A stretch of 64,000 nt of DNA from contig CAZPAO010000009.1 of NCBI GenBank assembly GCA_964584665.1, positions 1 through 64,000 on the forward strand, given 5' to 3'. Position 1 is the stretch's first letter, and every line of letters starts with the position of its first letter. Positions 32,955-41,675 of the stretch are shown here, piece after piece. The notes below the pieces were generated by a model. That model had not been told where the DNA came from. It ran no database searches and worked only from the letters and a program-made list of their open reading frames with translations. This DNA is from DASUBN01 sp964584665 (GTDB lineage Bacteria; Pseudomonadota; Gammaproteobacteria; Natronospirales; REEB76). Position numbers and translations under genes: made by a program.

Positions 32955-35900
32955 TCAGTCGTCTTCGTCCTTGTGCTGCTGCGCGATGCGCACCACCGGC
33001 CGGCCGATGTGCAGGGCCGTGACATCCTTGGGATGCACGTCGTCGAAGGCGTGCAGGGACTTGAGCTGCATGTCCGACTGCTCCGAGAGTGAGGCGAACA
33101 AGACCTCGTCCGCCGGCGTCGGCGGCACGTAGGAGCCTTCCAGGTTCCACATGAGCGTGCCCATGCGAGCCTGCAGCGTGGCCGGGTGCGCCAGGGTCTC
33201 CAGGTAGCCGTCGAAGGTAGGTACCACCAGGACCGCGGCGATGGCCTCCAGCTGTGCCAGGCGCGCCGCGTCCCGGGGGCGCTTCTTGAGTTCCTGGCGC
33301 AGGGCATTGATGCGCTCCGCCGCCTGCCCCAACACCGCCATCTTCGCCTGCACCCGCTTCAGCATGGCGGCGCGGGCCGCGAGGGTAGCCTCGGAAGCCT
33401 CGATGCGCGGGTCCTTCCTCACCTCGAACTCGCGGGTCTCCTGGTGGCGGCCCAGGCTGAAAGTGACCCGGTATCGGCCCGGCAACACCTGCGGACCCGG
33501 CACCTCTTCGTCACCCTTGCCCATGGACGCCTCGCGCAAGTCCCAGACGAACAGGTTCAGTCCCGCATCGCCGTTGAGGGGCGGGGCGGCCTCTTCATCC
33601 GCGTCTTTGTCGTCATCATCCTTGTGCTTGGGTGGACCTCCGGTCACTTCGTAGGAGGCGATGGCATGGCCCTGCAGGTCGCTGAAGGCTACGCTGAGCT
33701 TCACGCCTTTCGCCAGCGGCTTCTTCAACTGGTAGAAGACCTTGGCGCCGCCGGCAGGGTTCACGCCCATGTTGTACTGGCTGGCGGAGCTGTCCTGCTG
33801 GATGGGCGTGATGAAGGCGACACCCGGGGTGTAGAGGTGGCCGTCGGCGCTGCGGGTCTCGGGACCGATCTCACGCAAGGGCTGCAGGTCATCCAGCACC
33901 CAGAAGGAGCGGCCGTGGGTGGCGGCGGCCAGGGAATCCTGCTGCGGTACCAGTGCCAGGTCCGTGACGGCGGTGCGCGGCAGGTTCTGCTGCAAGGTCT
34001 GCCAATGGGCGCCATCGTCCGTCGAGAACCAGGCGCCGTTGAGCGTGCCGGCGAAGAGCAGGCTCGCGTCCTGCCAGTCCTGTCGCAGGGTGAAGCTGGT
34101 GGTGTCCGTGGGCAGCCCGGCCACGATCTTCTGCCAGTGGGCGCCGTAGTCATGGGTCTTGTAGAGATAGGGCGTGAAATCATCCAGGCGGTAGCGATGC
34201 GCCGCCACGTAGGCGGTGCCTGCATCCAGGCGCGAGGCGTCTATCACGTTCACAGTGCTCCACGCGGGGAGATCCGGCGGCGTCACGTCCTGCCAGTGGC
34301 CGCCGTCGTCCCGGGTGAGCCACAGCTTGCCGTCGTCGGTGCCGGCCCAGAGCAGCCCCGATTTCAAGGGCGACTCCGCCAACGCGAACACCGTGTCGTA
34401 GTACTCGACGGAGGTGATGTCCTTGTGCAACGGACCGCCGGAGGGGAGCTGCTTGCTCTTGTCGTCACGGGTGAGGTCGGGGCTGATCTCCTTCCAGACG
34501 TGGCCGCCGTCCTCGCTCTTCAGCACGTATTGGGCGCCCATGTAGAGGGTGTCGTCCGCGTGGCTGCTGGCGATGAGCGGCGCGGTCCATTGGAAGCGGT
34601 ACTTGAGGTCGTCGGCGCCGCGGCCGGTGTTGTCGTCGGGCCAGTGGCCCATGAAAGTCTTGAGCCCTGTATGGGCATCGAAGCGCTCCAGCATGCCCAT
34701 GGGGCCGCCGCTGGAATAGACGATCCAGGGTTTGCCCGGCACCGGCACGCCGTAACCCGCTTCCCACTGCGCCACGTTGCCCCAGTCCTGGATGCCGATG
34801 CCCCAATCCTGGTTCGCGCTCGCGATGCCCACGGTGGAGGAATCCTGCTGCGCGCCGTAGAGATGGAAAGGGAACTGGTCGTCCACGTTGAGCTTGTAGA
34901 TCTGGGCGGTGGGCTGGTTCTGCAGCTCCGACCAGGAGGTGCCGCCGTCCAGGCTCACCGCTGCGCCGCCGTCGCTGCCGATGGCCATGACCTTGGGGTC
35001 GGCGGGGTCGATCCACATGGCGTGGTGGTCGCCGCCCTGCATCTGCTGGCTCTTGAAAGTCTTGCCGCCGTCCTTGGACACCATGTAACCCGGCGCCTCC
35101 GTCACGTAGAGGTGGTCTGGGTCCTTCGGATCCGCGAACACGCGGCTGAAGTACCAGGCCCGCGGGTTGAGGTTGCCTTTGTGATACAGCAACTGCCAAT
35201 GGCCGCCGCCGTCGTCGGAGCGGTAGAGGCCGCTGTCCTTCGCTTCCACCACCGCGTAGACGCGGCCCGGCGCGCCGGAGGGCAGGGCGAGCCCGATGCG
35301 CCCCAGCACGCCTGCGGCCATGCCCGGGTTCAGCGCGACGTTGCTCCAATGGGCGCCGCCGTCGCTGGTCTTATATATGCCGCTGCCGGGGCCGCCGCTC
35401 GTCAGGTTCCATGAAGTGCGCTGCATCTGCCAGAAAGCCGCGTAGAGGGTCTTGCTGTCGTTCGGGTCCATGACGAGATCGCCCACGCCCGTGTCCGCGT
35501 CGACCGAGAGGATCTGCTGCCAATGGGCACCGCCATCGTGGGTCTCGTACACGCCCCGCTCCGGGTTAGGTCCGAACACGTGGCCCAGCGCCCCCACATA
35601 CACATGCTGCGCGTCCTTCGGGTCCACGATGATGTTGGCGATCACGTGGGTTTCGGCGAGACCCGCCTGGGTCCAGGTCTTGCCCGCGTCGGCGGACTTC
35701 CACAGGCCGTCGCCCGTGAGCACGTCGCCGCGGGGGAAGGGCTCGCCGGTGCCGGCGTAGACGACCTTCGGATCCGAGGGCGCCACCGCCAGCGCGCCCA
35801 CCGGCCCTGCATCCAGGCAGCAGTCGCTGACGTTCACCCAGTGGTGGCCCGCGTCGGTGGTCTTCCACACGCCGCCGTCGGCGGCGCCCATGTAGAAGGT

Positions 35901-36071
35901 CTGCTTGTCGCCGGCGATGCCCGCCACCGCGTCCACGCGCCCGGCACGGAACGGGCCCACCAGACGCCATTGCAGGGCCTGAAGCGTGGGATCGGGCGGC
36001 GGCAACGCCAGGGTGGCGGACGGCAGCGAGGCGAGGGCCAGCAGGCCCGTGAGGCTGAGGGCGTGTTTCAA
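32955..36071 (-). CDS. Large exported beta-propeller protein (BNR/VPS10-like, 'glycosyl hydrolase' of sialidase superfamily)
   Basis: This is a 1038-residue exported protein: signal peptide about 1-22, then many Asp-box/BNR-type blades (VWKTTDAGHHWVNV, LWKSADAGKTWTQ, YETHDGGAHWQQI, SGIYKTSDGGAHWS, LYRSDDGGGHWQLL and others up to residue 700). They are arranged like the two propellers of VPS10/sortilin or xyloglucanase-type proteins. Residues about 730-1038 form a C-terminal region with a DDDDKDADEEAAPP stretch and helices. Public annotations usually call such proteins glycosyl hydrolase, without proof. The start is TTG behind GGGGGAG. Upstream on the same strand lies an MBL-fold gene. Confidence 0.82.
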   Translation of the reverse strand: MKHALSLTGLLALASLPSATLALPPPDPTLQALQWRLVGPFRAGRVDAVAGIAGDKQTFYMGAADGGVWKTTDAGHHWVNVSDCCLDAGPVGALAVAPSDPKVVYAGTGEPFPRGDVLTGDGLWKSADAGKTWTQAGLAETHVIANIIVDPKDAQHVYVGALGHVFGPNPERGVYETHDGGAHWQQILSVDADTGVGDLVMDPNDSKTLYAAFWQMQRTSWNLTSGGPGSGIYKTSDGGAHWSNVALNPGMAAGVLGRIGLALPSGAPGRVYAVVEAKDSGLYRSDDGGGHWQLLYHKGNLNPRAWYFSRVFADPKDPDHLYVTEAPGYMVSKDGGKTFKSQQMQGGDHHAMWIDPADPKVMAIGSDGGAAVSLDGGTSWSELQNQPTAQIYKLNVDDQFPFHLYGAQQDSSTVGIASANQDWGIGIQDWGNVAQWEAGYGVPVPGKPWIVYSSGGPMGMLERFDAHTGLKTFMGHWPDDNTGRGADDLKYRFQWTAPLIASSHADDTLYMGAQYVLKSEDGGHVWKEISPDLTRDDKSKQLPSGGPLHKDITSVEYYDTVFALAESPLKSGLLWAGTDDGKLWLTRDDGGHWQDVTPPDLPAWSTVNVIDASRLDAGTAYVAAHRYRLDDFTPYLYKTHDYGAHWQKIVAGLPTDTTSFTLRQDWQDASLLFAGTLNGAWFSTDDGAHWQTLQQNLPRTAVTDLALVPQQDSLAAATHGRSFWVLDDLQPLREIGPETRSADGHLYTPGVAFITPIQQDSSASQYNMGVNPAGGAKVFYQLKKPLAKGVKLSVAFSDLQGHAIASYEVTGGPPKHKDDDDKDADEEAAPPLNGDAGLNLFVWDLREASMGKGDEEVPGPQVLPGRYRVTFSLGRHQETREFEVRKDPRIEASEATLAARAAMLKRVQAKMAVLGQAAERINALRQELKKRPRDAARLAQLEAIAAVLVVPTFDGYLETLAHPATLQARMGTLMWNLEGSYVPPTPADEVLFASLSEQSDMQLKSLHAFDDVHPKDVTALHIGRPVVRIAQQHKDEDD

Positions 36072-36173
36072 GGGCGGGCTCCCCCGGCTCGAAGCGGCCG
36101 GTCGATCTACTATGGGAATAGTATCAACCGGTCGCGGGGGGAGAGCAATCGGGGCGCGCCGGCGCCCGGCGGG

Positions 36174-37250
36174 TCAGCCGCCGTCGGGTTTGAGTTCGTC
36201 GTAGAGTTCCTGCACGTAGTTCTGGGTGAAGTCCAGGTCGAACAGGTAGCGGGCCACCGGATCCTGGCCGGCGAAGCGATCGGTCTCGGCGCGCAGGTCC
36301 AGGCGTTTCAGGATCTCATCCGGCTCCAGGCCCTGCTGGACCAGCGGGCGCACCTGGCCCTGCACGTCCTTGAGCAGCGCCTGCAACTGGTGCAGGTAGT
36401 CCTTGCCCGCTTGCACCGCGCCGTGGCCGGGCACCAGGGTGTCGAAGTCGAGGGCTGCGAGCGCGTCCAGCGTGTCGTTTATCTCCAGCGCGCCGGTGAA
36501 GCCGAAAGGCATGGGCGCCACCACCAGGTCGCCGCTGGCCACCAGCTTCTCCTGGGGCAGGTACACCACGATGTCGCCGGCGGTATGGCCCTTGCCGAGG
36601 TGCAGCACCCGGATCTCACGCGTGCCGCGGTAGAGGCTGAGGCTGCCCGTGAAGGTCAGGTCCGGCGGCGTCAGCTCCACCGTCTGGTATTCGCGGTGGG
36701 TGATGTCTATCTCATGGTCGAAGTAGCGGCTCAGGAAATCCGCCACCCGCGCATCGGCGGGGTCGCCCTTCTTGCGCAGGTCGGCGATCACCTCGTCCCA
36801 ATGCTGGCGGCGCGAGTCGATGCTCTTGGCGATGTCCTTCACATAACCGATGTCATCGCCGAGCATGGCGGCGCGGGTCTCGGGCCGGCCGATGATCTCC
36901 ACCCCGGGCCAGGCCCTGACGTACTCCTGGTTGCCCAGCGTGTGGTCGCCATGCCAGTGGGTGTCGATGACGGCGCTCACCGGCTTGGGCGTGAGCGCGC
37001 GGATGGCGGCGATTATGCGGCGGGCTGCCACCGGGGAACCGCCGGAATCCACCAGCACCACGTCGCGCGGATTGATGATGATGGTGACGTTGCCCATCAC
37101 CATGATGTTGAGCGGGTCGGCGATCTGCGCCACGTAGATGTCGTCACGCAGCTTGTGCAGCTTCACGTCCCAGAGCGAGCCCGTGTCCTCCTCGGCGGAG
37201 GCGGCGGGTAGCCAGGCCAGCAGGGCGAAGCACAGGAAGAACATGCGCAT
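36174..37250 (-). CDS. Exported metallo-beta-lactamase fold hydrolase
   Basis: This is a 358-residue exported protein: signal peptide about 1-19 (WLPAASA), then an MBL fold with the motif IDTHWHGDHTLGNQ, LGKGHTAGDIVVYLP, SGDLVVAPMPF and LVPGHGAV. A long helical insertion (about 130-180) and C-terminal helices distinguish it from the MBL protein at 30.7 kb. The substrate is unknown. It is cotranscribed or clustered with the AraC gene upstream (84-base gap) and the beta-propeller gene downstream (102-base gap), all on the minus strand. Confidence 0.83.
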   Translation of the reverse strand: MRMFFLCFALLAWLPAASAEEDTGSLWDVKLHKLRDDIYVAQIADPLNIMVMGNVTIIINPRDVVLVDSGGSPVAARRIIAAIRALTPKPVSAVIDTHWHGDHTLGNQEYVRAWPGVEIIGRPETRAAMLGDDIGYVKDIAKSIDSRRQHWDEVIADLRKKGDPADARVADFLSRYFDHEIDITHREYQTVELTPPDLTFTGSLSLYRGTREIRVLHLGKGHTAGDIVVYLPQEKLVASGDLVVAPMPFGFTGALEINDTLDALAALDFDTLVPGHGAVQAGKDYLHQLQALLKDVQGQVRPLVQQGLEPDEILKRLDLRAETDRFAGQDPVARYLFDLDFTQNYVQELYDELKPDGG

Positions 37251-37334
37251 GGTCGGTCTCCTCCACGCCGGAAAGGGGCGTGGCGGCCCGATGGTGGACG
37301 GAGAGGAGAGGTCCCGTATTGGAGGAAACGGACC

Positions 37335-38183
37335 TCAGCCGCGAGGCCGGTACAGCCCCGCTTCCAGGCGGCGTTCCTGCAGCAATGCCGCTGGTGTGCG
37401 TCCGGCGATGTCGCGGAACTCGTGCACCATATGCGCCTGGTCGCTGTAGCCGCCGGCCAGGGCGAGCGCGGCCCAATCGGGGCTTGCGGCCGCATCCGCG
37501 GCGGCCAGCACGCGCAGGAAGCGCCGGGCGCGGCTGTAGGATTTCGGTGTCACGCCCGTGGCCGCCTCGAACAGGCGGCGGAAGTGCCGCGTGCCGATGC
37601 CGCAGAGCGCCGCCGCCGCCGCCACCGGACGGCGCGCCGGTGCCCCGCGCAGGGCCGCTGCCGCCTCCTGCTGGCGCGCTTCCCGGCCTGCGCTCGTGCC
37701 CAGTCTCCCCCGGGCTTCATGCAGCGAGCCGGCGAGCAGCTGCGAGGCCTCGGACCAATGCCGCGTGCGCGTCAGCGCTTCCAGCAGCGGACGCGTCCGG
37801 GGATCCACTTCCTGCATGTCGTGTATCCGGTCCACGTGCTCGCGCGCATGGGCGCCCAGCAAGGGTAGCGACCATTCCGGATACAGCTTGAACGCCACGA
37901 TCTCGTATCCCGGCCGCAGCGCCAGCGGATATGCCGTGAAGATGGGCCCGATGAGAGCGAGGCTGGGTGCGTCCACCCGTCCGTCCGCATCGCGTCTGCA
38001 CATGAAGGCGAGGCTCAGGCCCGGGTCCGGCAGCACTTGGTGCGCGGGGCAGCGCGGGTCGGTGGCGCCGGCGATGGCGTGCAGCCAGCGGCATTCCGAC
38101 AACCCCGCCAACGCGACGGGAGGGGCGCTCTGGCGGTAGCCACCCAGGACCTGCGTCAGAGGCTTCGCGACGTGACCGTGCAT
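37335..38183 (-). CDS. AraC-family transcriptional regulator
   Basis: This is a 282-residue regulator. The N-terminal about 160 residues form a ligand-sensing region typical of DUF6597-type AraC proteins (DAPSLALIGPIFTAYPLALR, GYEIVAFKLYPEW). The C-terminal about 100 residues hold two helix-turn-helix motifs (LCGIGTRHFRRLFEAATGVT; LALAGGYSDQAHMVHEFRDI) followed by AGRTPAALLQ. It likely controls the adjacent MBL/beta-propeller genes on the same strand, which is inference from position. The start at MHGHV has only a weak AAGAAG site. Confidence 0.82.
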   Translation of the reverse strand: MHGHVAKPLTQVLGGYRQSAPPVALAGLSECRWLHAIAGATDPRCPAHQVLPDPGLSLAFMCRRDADGRVDAPSLALIGPIFTAYPLALRPGYEIVAFKLYPEWSLPLLGAHAREHVDRIHDMQEVDPRTRPLLEALTRTRHWSEASQLLAGSLHEARGRLGTSAGREARQQEAAAALRGAPARRPVAAAAALCGIGTRHFRRLFEAATGVTPKSYSRARRFLRVLAAADAAASPDWAALALAGGYSDQAHMVHEFRDIAGRTPAALLQERRLEAGLYRPRG

Positions 38184-38211
38184 GTCTTCTTGGACCCGCG
38201 GGGACCCGGTT

Positions 38212-38386
38212 TTATGACCGGCCGGTCCCCGCTGGGAAGGCATAGAACAGCCCATACAGCCCGCCGAAGAGCACCTTCCCGTCCGCCAGCACCGGCGTGT
38301 TGCCGACCCCGAAAACGAAGCTGCCGTTGGGAAGGAAGGTGTAGTGCCAGCGGGGCTTGCCGGTGATGAACGCGAGCAATTCAATT
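38212..38386 (-). pseudogene. C-terminal remnant of a PQQ-like beta-propeller protein gene
   Basis: On the minus strand, about 57 codons read ELLAFITGKPRWHYTF, then GNTPVLADGKVLFGG and LYGLFYAFPAG before TAA. This is a last blade of a PQQ-like repeat protein and closely parallels the end of the intact gene at 39198-40649 (GSPVLGDGRVYFGD, LDGVFYAF). There is no start codon or ribosome site, and stops precede it in frame, so only the 3' end of a gene has survived. Confidence 0.7.
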
Positions 38387-38404
38387 CATCATCTGTGGCT
38401 GCGG

Positions 38405-38806
38405 TCAGAGAGCAGCGGGCGGCAGGAAGGCGGCCTTGGCCTCCGGCGAGAAGGCGAGGCCGGCCGGATACCAGCGTTCCAGGAAAGCCTTAGGGTGCGT
38501 GAAGAGGTCCGGGTTGGCCGCGCGGAACGTGCCCCAGTCATGGTCCGAGCCGAGCCCATCCATGCGCTCGCGGATCAGCAGCAGGTAGAAGCAAGTGATG
38601 GTCTCGTTGTAGATGGCACCCGCGCCGAGATGCGCCGCATAGCCCTTCAGCGAGCCGCGGAAGCGCTGCATGGCCGCGAGCAGGGGCTGGCCGGCGAGCA
38701 GCGCCCAGGCGAGCTGCACATGCTCGGCGTGGTGGAAGCGCGCCTCGGGGAAACTCAAGTCCTCGAAGCCGGCGATCAGCTCCCGCTCGGCGGACCCCAG
38801 GCGCAT
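38405..38806 (-). CDS. Hypothetical protein of a conserved His-rich family (133 aa)
   Basis: This is a 133-residue soluble, mostly helical protein. It carries FHHAEHVQLAWALL near the N-terminus and YNETITCFYLLLIRERM in the middle, then NPDLFTHPKAFLERWY. I recall this pattern (HxxHVxxAW, then ETIT) from widespread proteins of unknown function; the histidines might bind metal. The ATG overlaps the stop of the upstream RHH gene (TGATG), so the two are translationally coupled. Confidence 0.7.
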   Translation of the reverse strand: MRLGSAERELIAGFEDLSFPEARFHHAEHVQLAWALLAGQPLLAAMQRFRGSLKGYAAHLGAGAIYNETITCFYLLLIRERMDGLGSDHDWGTFRAANPDLFTHPKAFLERWYPAGLAFSPEAKAAFLPPAAL

Positions 38807-39057
38807 CACTTCTCCTTGAGCTTGTGGCTGTCGGCGGCGGAGAGGTCCAGGCCGTAGAGTTCCTTGAACTTGCCGATCTTCTGGATGGAGGCACGGGAGA
38901 AGGGTGCCTTGCCCTCGAAGGCGTGCAGCACGATGCCCTCCAGCAGGTCGCCGAGGCTCAAGTCATGGTCCTCCGCCACCGCCTTCAGCACCTTGAGCAG
39001 GCGCTTCTCGATGCGTATGCCGGTCTGCACGCGTTCCACTTCTTTGGCTGCGGCCAT
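38806..39057 (-). CDS. Small ribbon-helix-helix-like DNA-binding protein
   Basis: This is an 83-residue protein whose middle (QTGIRIEKRLLKVLKAVAED, LSLGDLLEGIVLHAFEG) fits a ribbon-helix-helix fold: a short strand with polar residues, then two helices. It probably binds DNA as a dimer and may repress its own operon, since two tandem TTGGTACAT copies lie 14 to 30 bases before its start. It overlaps the next gene at the stop codon. Confidence 0.68.
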   Translation of the reverse strand: MAAAKEVERVQTGIRIEKRLLKVLKAVAEDHDLSLGDLLEGIVLHAFEGKAPFSRASIQKIGKFKELYGLDLSAADSHKLKEK

Positions 39058-39070
39058 GTTGCGCTCCTAT

Positions 39071-39087
39071 TTGGTACATTGGTACAT
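39071..39087. promoter_or_regulatory. Tandem direct repeat TTGGTACAT x2 (period 8), candidate operator
   Basis: TTGGTACATTGGTACAT lies just upstream of the RHH gene start, followed by TAATAC. Two adjacent identical sites in register with one DNA turn minus two bases are typical of RHH operators. The divergent propeller gene starts 110 bases away and could share control. Confidence 0.5.
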
Positions 39088-39197
39088 TAATACGCAATAC
39101 GGACGAATGCAATCCGCCCATACGGCGTGCTACGGGGCGGGAACCAAGCGCGGCATAGGGCCTCCAATCCAGCGAGGTCATCATCCCCGGAGCCCAC

Positions 39198-40649
39198 ATG
39201 CGCATCGTCCGCCTCTCCCTCGCATCCCTGTTGCTGGCCGCCAGCTTGCCGGTGCTGGCGGACACGCCACCCGCCGCGGACCCGCTGCTGGGGACCTGGA
39301 CCGGCCAGGTGCATGACGGGGCTCAGATGAGACCCTTCGGTCTGCGCTTCGTGGCGGGCAAGTCAGCGGTACCGGACCTGCTCTGGACCCTGCCAGAGGC
39401 GAACCTGAGTGACTACGGCCCCATCCCCATGGTGTTGCATGACGGCTGGTACGACGAAGCCGAGCAGGACCACTACGACCTCAAGGTGCGGTTCGCCGGG
39501 GACCCCGAGCACCTCACGGGCGTGCTGGCCTTCGACGGTCACACGCTGCCTTTCGATCTCGTGCGCGGGCCGCTGCCTGCGGCGGCGCCGCGCGACACCG
39601 GTGGCACGGCGGCCACGCCGCTCTGGAGCTTCAAGAGCGGCGGCGCCATCTGGTCCACGCCGGCCTTCGCTGACGGCAGGGTCTACTTCGGCGGCGACGA
39701 CGGCCGGATCTACGCCCTCGACGCCGCGAGCGGCAAGCCCGTCTGGAGCGTCGCCACCGGCGGCGCGGTGCTGTGTCCGGCGGCACTGGACGGCGCCTAT
39801 CTCTACTGCCTCTCGGACGACGGCTTCCTCTACAAGCTCGCGCGCAAGGACGGCAAGCGTGTCTGGCGCTTCGACACCCACGGCGGCAAGGTGAAGCGTC
39901 TGGGATATGACCGCCTCACCTCGGGCGCGGTGATCGCCGACGGGCTCCTCTATATAGGGAGCGCCGACGGCAGCCTCTACGCGCTGGATCCGAAGAGCGG
40001 CAAGGAACGCTGGCATTACGCCACCCAGGGCATGGTGCGTTCCACGCCGGCGGTGGCTGAAGGCCGTGTCTACTTCGGCAGCTATGATCACGCGCTCTAT
40101 GCCCTCGATGCCAAGACCGGGCAGGTGGCCTGGCGCAAGGACACGCGCATGCCCGTGGTCTCCACGCCGCTGGTGGCGGATGGGCAGGTCTACATCGGCA
40201 GCCGCAACGCCGACTTCTATGCGCTGGATGCGAAGACTGGCGCGACCCTCTGGCGCAAGTTCTATTGGGTGTCCTGGGTCGAATCCTCTGCGCGCCTGGC
40301 GGATGGGGTGCTCTATGTGGGCTCCTCCGATTGCCTGGAGTTCTATGCACTGGACCCCAAGACCGGCGAGGAGCGCTGGCGCTTCAACGCCGGGGGCGAG
40401 GCCTGGACCATCCCGGCCCTGGATAGCGGGCGGCTGTATGTAGGCAGCGTGGGCTACAAGGGATATGGGCGTTTCGGTGGTTTCTATGCCCTGGACCGGG
40501 CCAGCGGCAAGCCCGTCTGGCGCTTCGAGATGCCGCCTGGGGGCGATGAGAGGGGTTATGGGGTGGCCGGCTCGCCTGTGCTCGGGGATGGGCGGGTCTA
40601 CTTCGGCGACCTGGATGGGGTTTTCTACGCCTTCGCCACGGGCGGCTGA
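39198..40649 (+). CDS. Exported PQQ-like beta-propeller repeat protein
   Basis: This is a 483-residue exported protein: signal peptide about 1-21 (SLPVLA), an N-terminal about 110-residue beta domain, then seven to eight propeller blades of the PQQ/YVTN type. Examples are GGAIWSTPAFADGRVYFGGD, DGRIYALDAASGKPVW, YIGSADGSLYALDPKSGKERW and VVSTPLVADGQVYIGS. Such repeats form propellers that act as scaffolds or, with PQQ, as dehydrogenases; the catalytic PQQ-dehydrogenase motifs are not evident, so a BamB-like or binding role is as likely. A degraded relative lies at 38212-38386 on the other strand. Confidence 0.83.
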   Translation: MRIVRLSLASLLLAASLPVLADTPPAADPLLGTWTGQVHDGAQMRPFGLRFVAGKSAVPDLLWTLPEANLSDYGPIPMVLHDGWYDEAEQDHYDLKVRFAGDPEHLTGVLAFDGHTLPFDLVRGPLPAAAPRDTGGTAATPLWSFKSGGAIWSTPAFADGRVYFGGDDGRIYALDAASGKPVWSVATGGAVLCPAALDGAYLYCLSDDGFLYKLARKDGKRVWRFDTHGGKVKRLGYDRLTSGAVIADGLLYIGSADGSLYALDPKSGKERWHYATQGMVRSTPAVAEGRVYFGSYDHALYALDAKTGQVAWRKDTRMPVVSTPLVADGQVYIGSRNADFYALDAKTGATLWRKFYWVSWVESSARLADGVLYVGSSDCLEFYALDPKTGEERWRFNAGGEAWTIPALDSGRLYVGSVGYKGYGRFGGFYALDRASGKPVWRFEMPPGGDERGYGVAGSPVLGDGRVYFGDLDGVFYAFATGG

Positions 40650-40665
40650 ACGGCTTGTTTTGCAG

Positions 40666-40698
40666 GAGAGGTCCCGGCCACTAAGACCGGGATCTCTC
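40666..40698. terminator. Hairpin after PQQ-like gene, weak terminator candidate
   Basis: GAGAGGTCCCGG pairs with CCGGGATCTCTC (one G-T pair) over a 9-base loop, 17 bases after the stop. There is no U-tract, so it may act as a 3' stabiliser or a rho-dependent site. Confidence 0.45.
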
Positions 40699-40797
40699 CC
40701 GGGCTATTCCCGATCCATATTCCATAATCCAGAAGACTTGTATTACAAGCCCGCCCGCATTTATATGGCAAAATCTCGATTCCTAGAACAATAAGTC

Positions 40798-41169
40798 ATG
40801 TCAGTAACCCGACAGATGCGAGCCATGGAACAAGACCACGACGACCGGCGCAAGCATCCGCGCCTGCGCAGGGAAGAGCGTGCCGTCATACGCCAGCTGA
40901 ACATCAGCGGCGAGGACGTCACCGTCTCCAAGTACTACTGCACCACCGTGGACATCTCGCCCGGTGGCGTGCAGATCCAGACCAAGCGGGCTTTCCCCCT
41001 GGGTGAGCAGGTGGAGATCACCATCAACCTGGAAGGGCATGCGGCGGCCTTCAACCTCTCGGGCGTGACCCGCTGGATCGCCCCGTCCAAGGGCGAGCCG
41101 GGCTACGTGCTCGGCATCGAACTCATAACCGACAACAACATCTCCAACTGGCGCCGCCTGTTCCACTGA
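40798..41169 (+). CDS. PilZ domain protein
   Basis: This is a 123-residue cytoplasmic protein with one PilZ domain. The c-di-GMP binding motif is present as RRKHPRLRR (RxxxR) and DISPGG (DxSxxG), followed by the strand pattern GEQVEITINLEG and VTRWI. It likely acts as a c-di-GMP effector. A -10-like TAGAAC ends 8 bases before the ATG and no Shine-Dalgarno is seen, so the message could be leaderless; ATG 40825 is an alternative start. A DoxX gene follows 28 bases downstream. Confidence 0.85.
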   Translation: MSVTRQMRAMEQDHDDRRKHPRLRREERAVIRQLNISGEDVTVSKYYCTTVDISPGGVQIQTKRAFPLGEQVEITINLEGHAAAFNLSGVTRWIAPSKGEPGYVLGIELITDNNISNWRRLFH

Positions 41170-41197
41170 GCGGACCGGAATCCTCTAGAGGTAACCC

Positions 41198-41605
41198 ATG
41201 AACTGGTCGATGGACGACGCCGGCAAACTGCTGTTGCGCCTGCTGGTGGGCGTGTTGCTCCTGTTGCACGGATTCCATAAGGTCATCACCGGCCCGGGCG
41301 AGGTGGCCTCCATGCTCGCCGCCCACGGCGTGCCGGGCTTCCTTGCCTTCGGCGTCTACCTCGGCGAGGTGGTGGGTCCGGTGCTCATCATCCTCGGCGT
41401 CTACACCCGCATCGGCGCCTTGCTGGTGGTCGCCAACATGCTGGTGGCCGTGGCGGTGACCCATGGACTCAACGTCATGCACCTGAACGAGTACGGCGGC
41501 TGGAGCATCGAGCTCGAACTCTTCTACGGCGTGGGTGGTCTGTGCGTGGCGCTGCTCGGCGCGGGGGCCTACAGCGCCGCCGGCAAGGGCGGGAAGTTCA
41601 ACTGA
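41198..41605 (+). CDS. DoxX family membrane protein
   Basis: This is a 135-residue inner-membrane protein with four predicted helices. Its N-terminus follows the DoxX/SURF4 pattern (LLLRLLVGVLLLLHGFHKVI), then FLAFGVYLGEVVGPVLIILG and LLVVANMLVAVAVTHG. DoxX proteins are linked to thiosulphate:quinone oxidoreductase or oxidative-stress complexes, but the role here is unknown. It sits behind the PilZ gene and before a strong terminator. Confidence 0.85.
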   Translation: MNWSMDDAGKLLLRLLVGVLLLLHGFHKVITGPGEVASMLAAHGVPGFLAFGVYLGEVVGPVLIILGVYTRIGALLVVANMLVAVAVTHGLNVMHLNEYGGWSIELELFYGVGGLCVALLGAGAYSAAGKGGKFN

Positions 41606-41631
41606 GCCCTGCGGCCGATGCATGAGATAAG

Positions 41632-41657
41632 AAAGCCCGGCGTGAGCCGGGCTTTTT
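41632..41657. terminator. Bidirectional-type terminator between DoxX and amidohydrolase genes
   Basis: AAAGCCCGGC pairs with GCCGGGCTTT around GTGA, followed by TT. The A-rich 5' side lets it work for the convergent minus-strand gene as well. Confidence 0.9.
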
Positions 41658-41675
41658 CATTCCCATGTGCAGGAA

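Noticed and set aside
33186..35414. Plus-strand open frame of 742 codons opposite the beta-propeller gene
   Set aside because: The minus-strand frame has a signal peptide and regular Asp-box blades; the plus frame has none.
38405..39057. Classical toxin-antitoxin locus
   Set aside because: Layout fits, but the downstream protein resembles a widespread non-toxin family of unknown function and has no nuclease or RelE/PIN-type motif. Kept only as a finding about an autoregulated pair.
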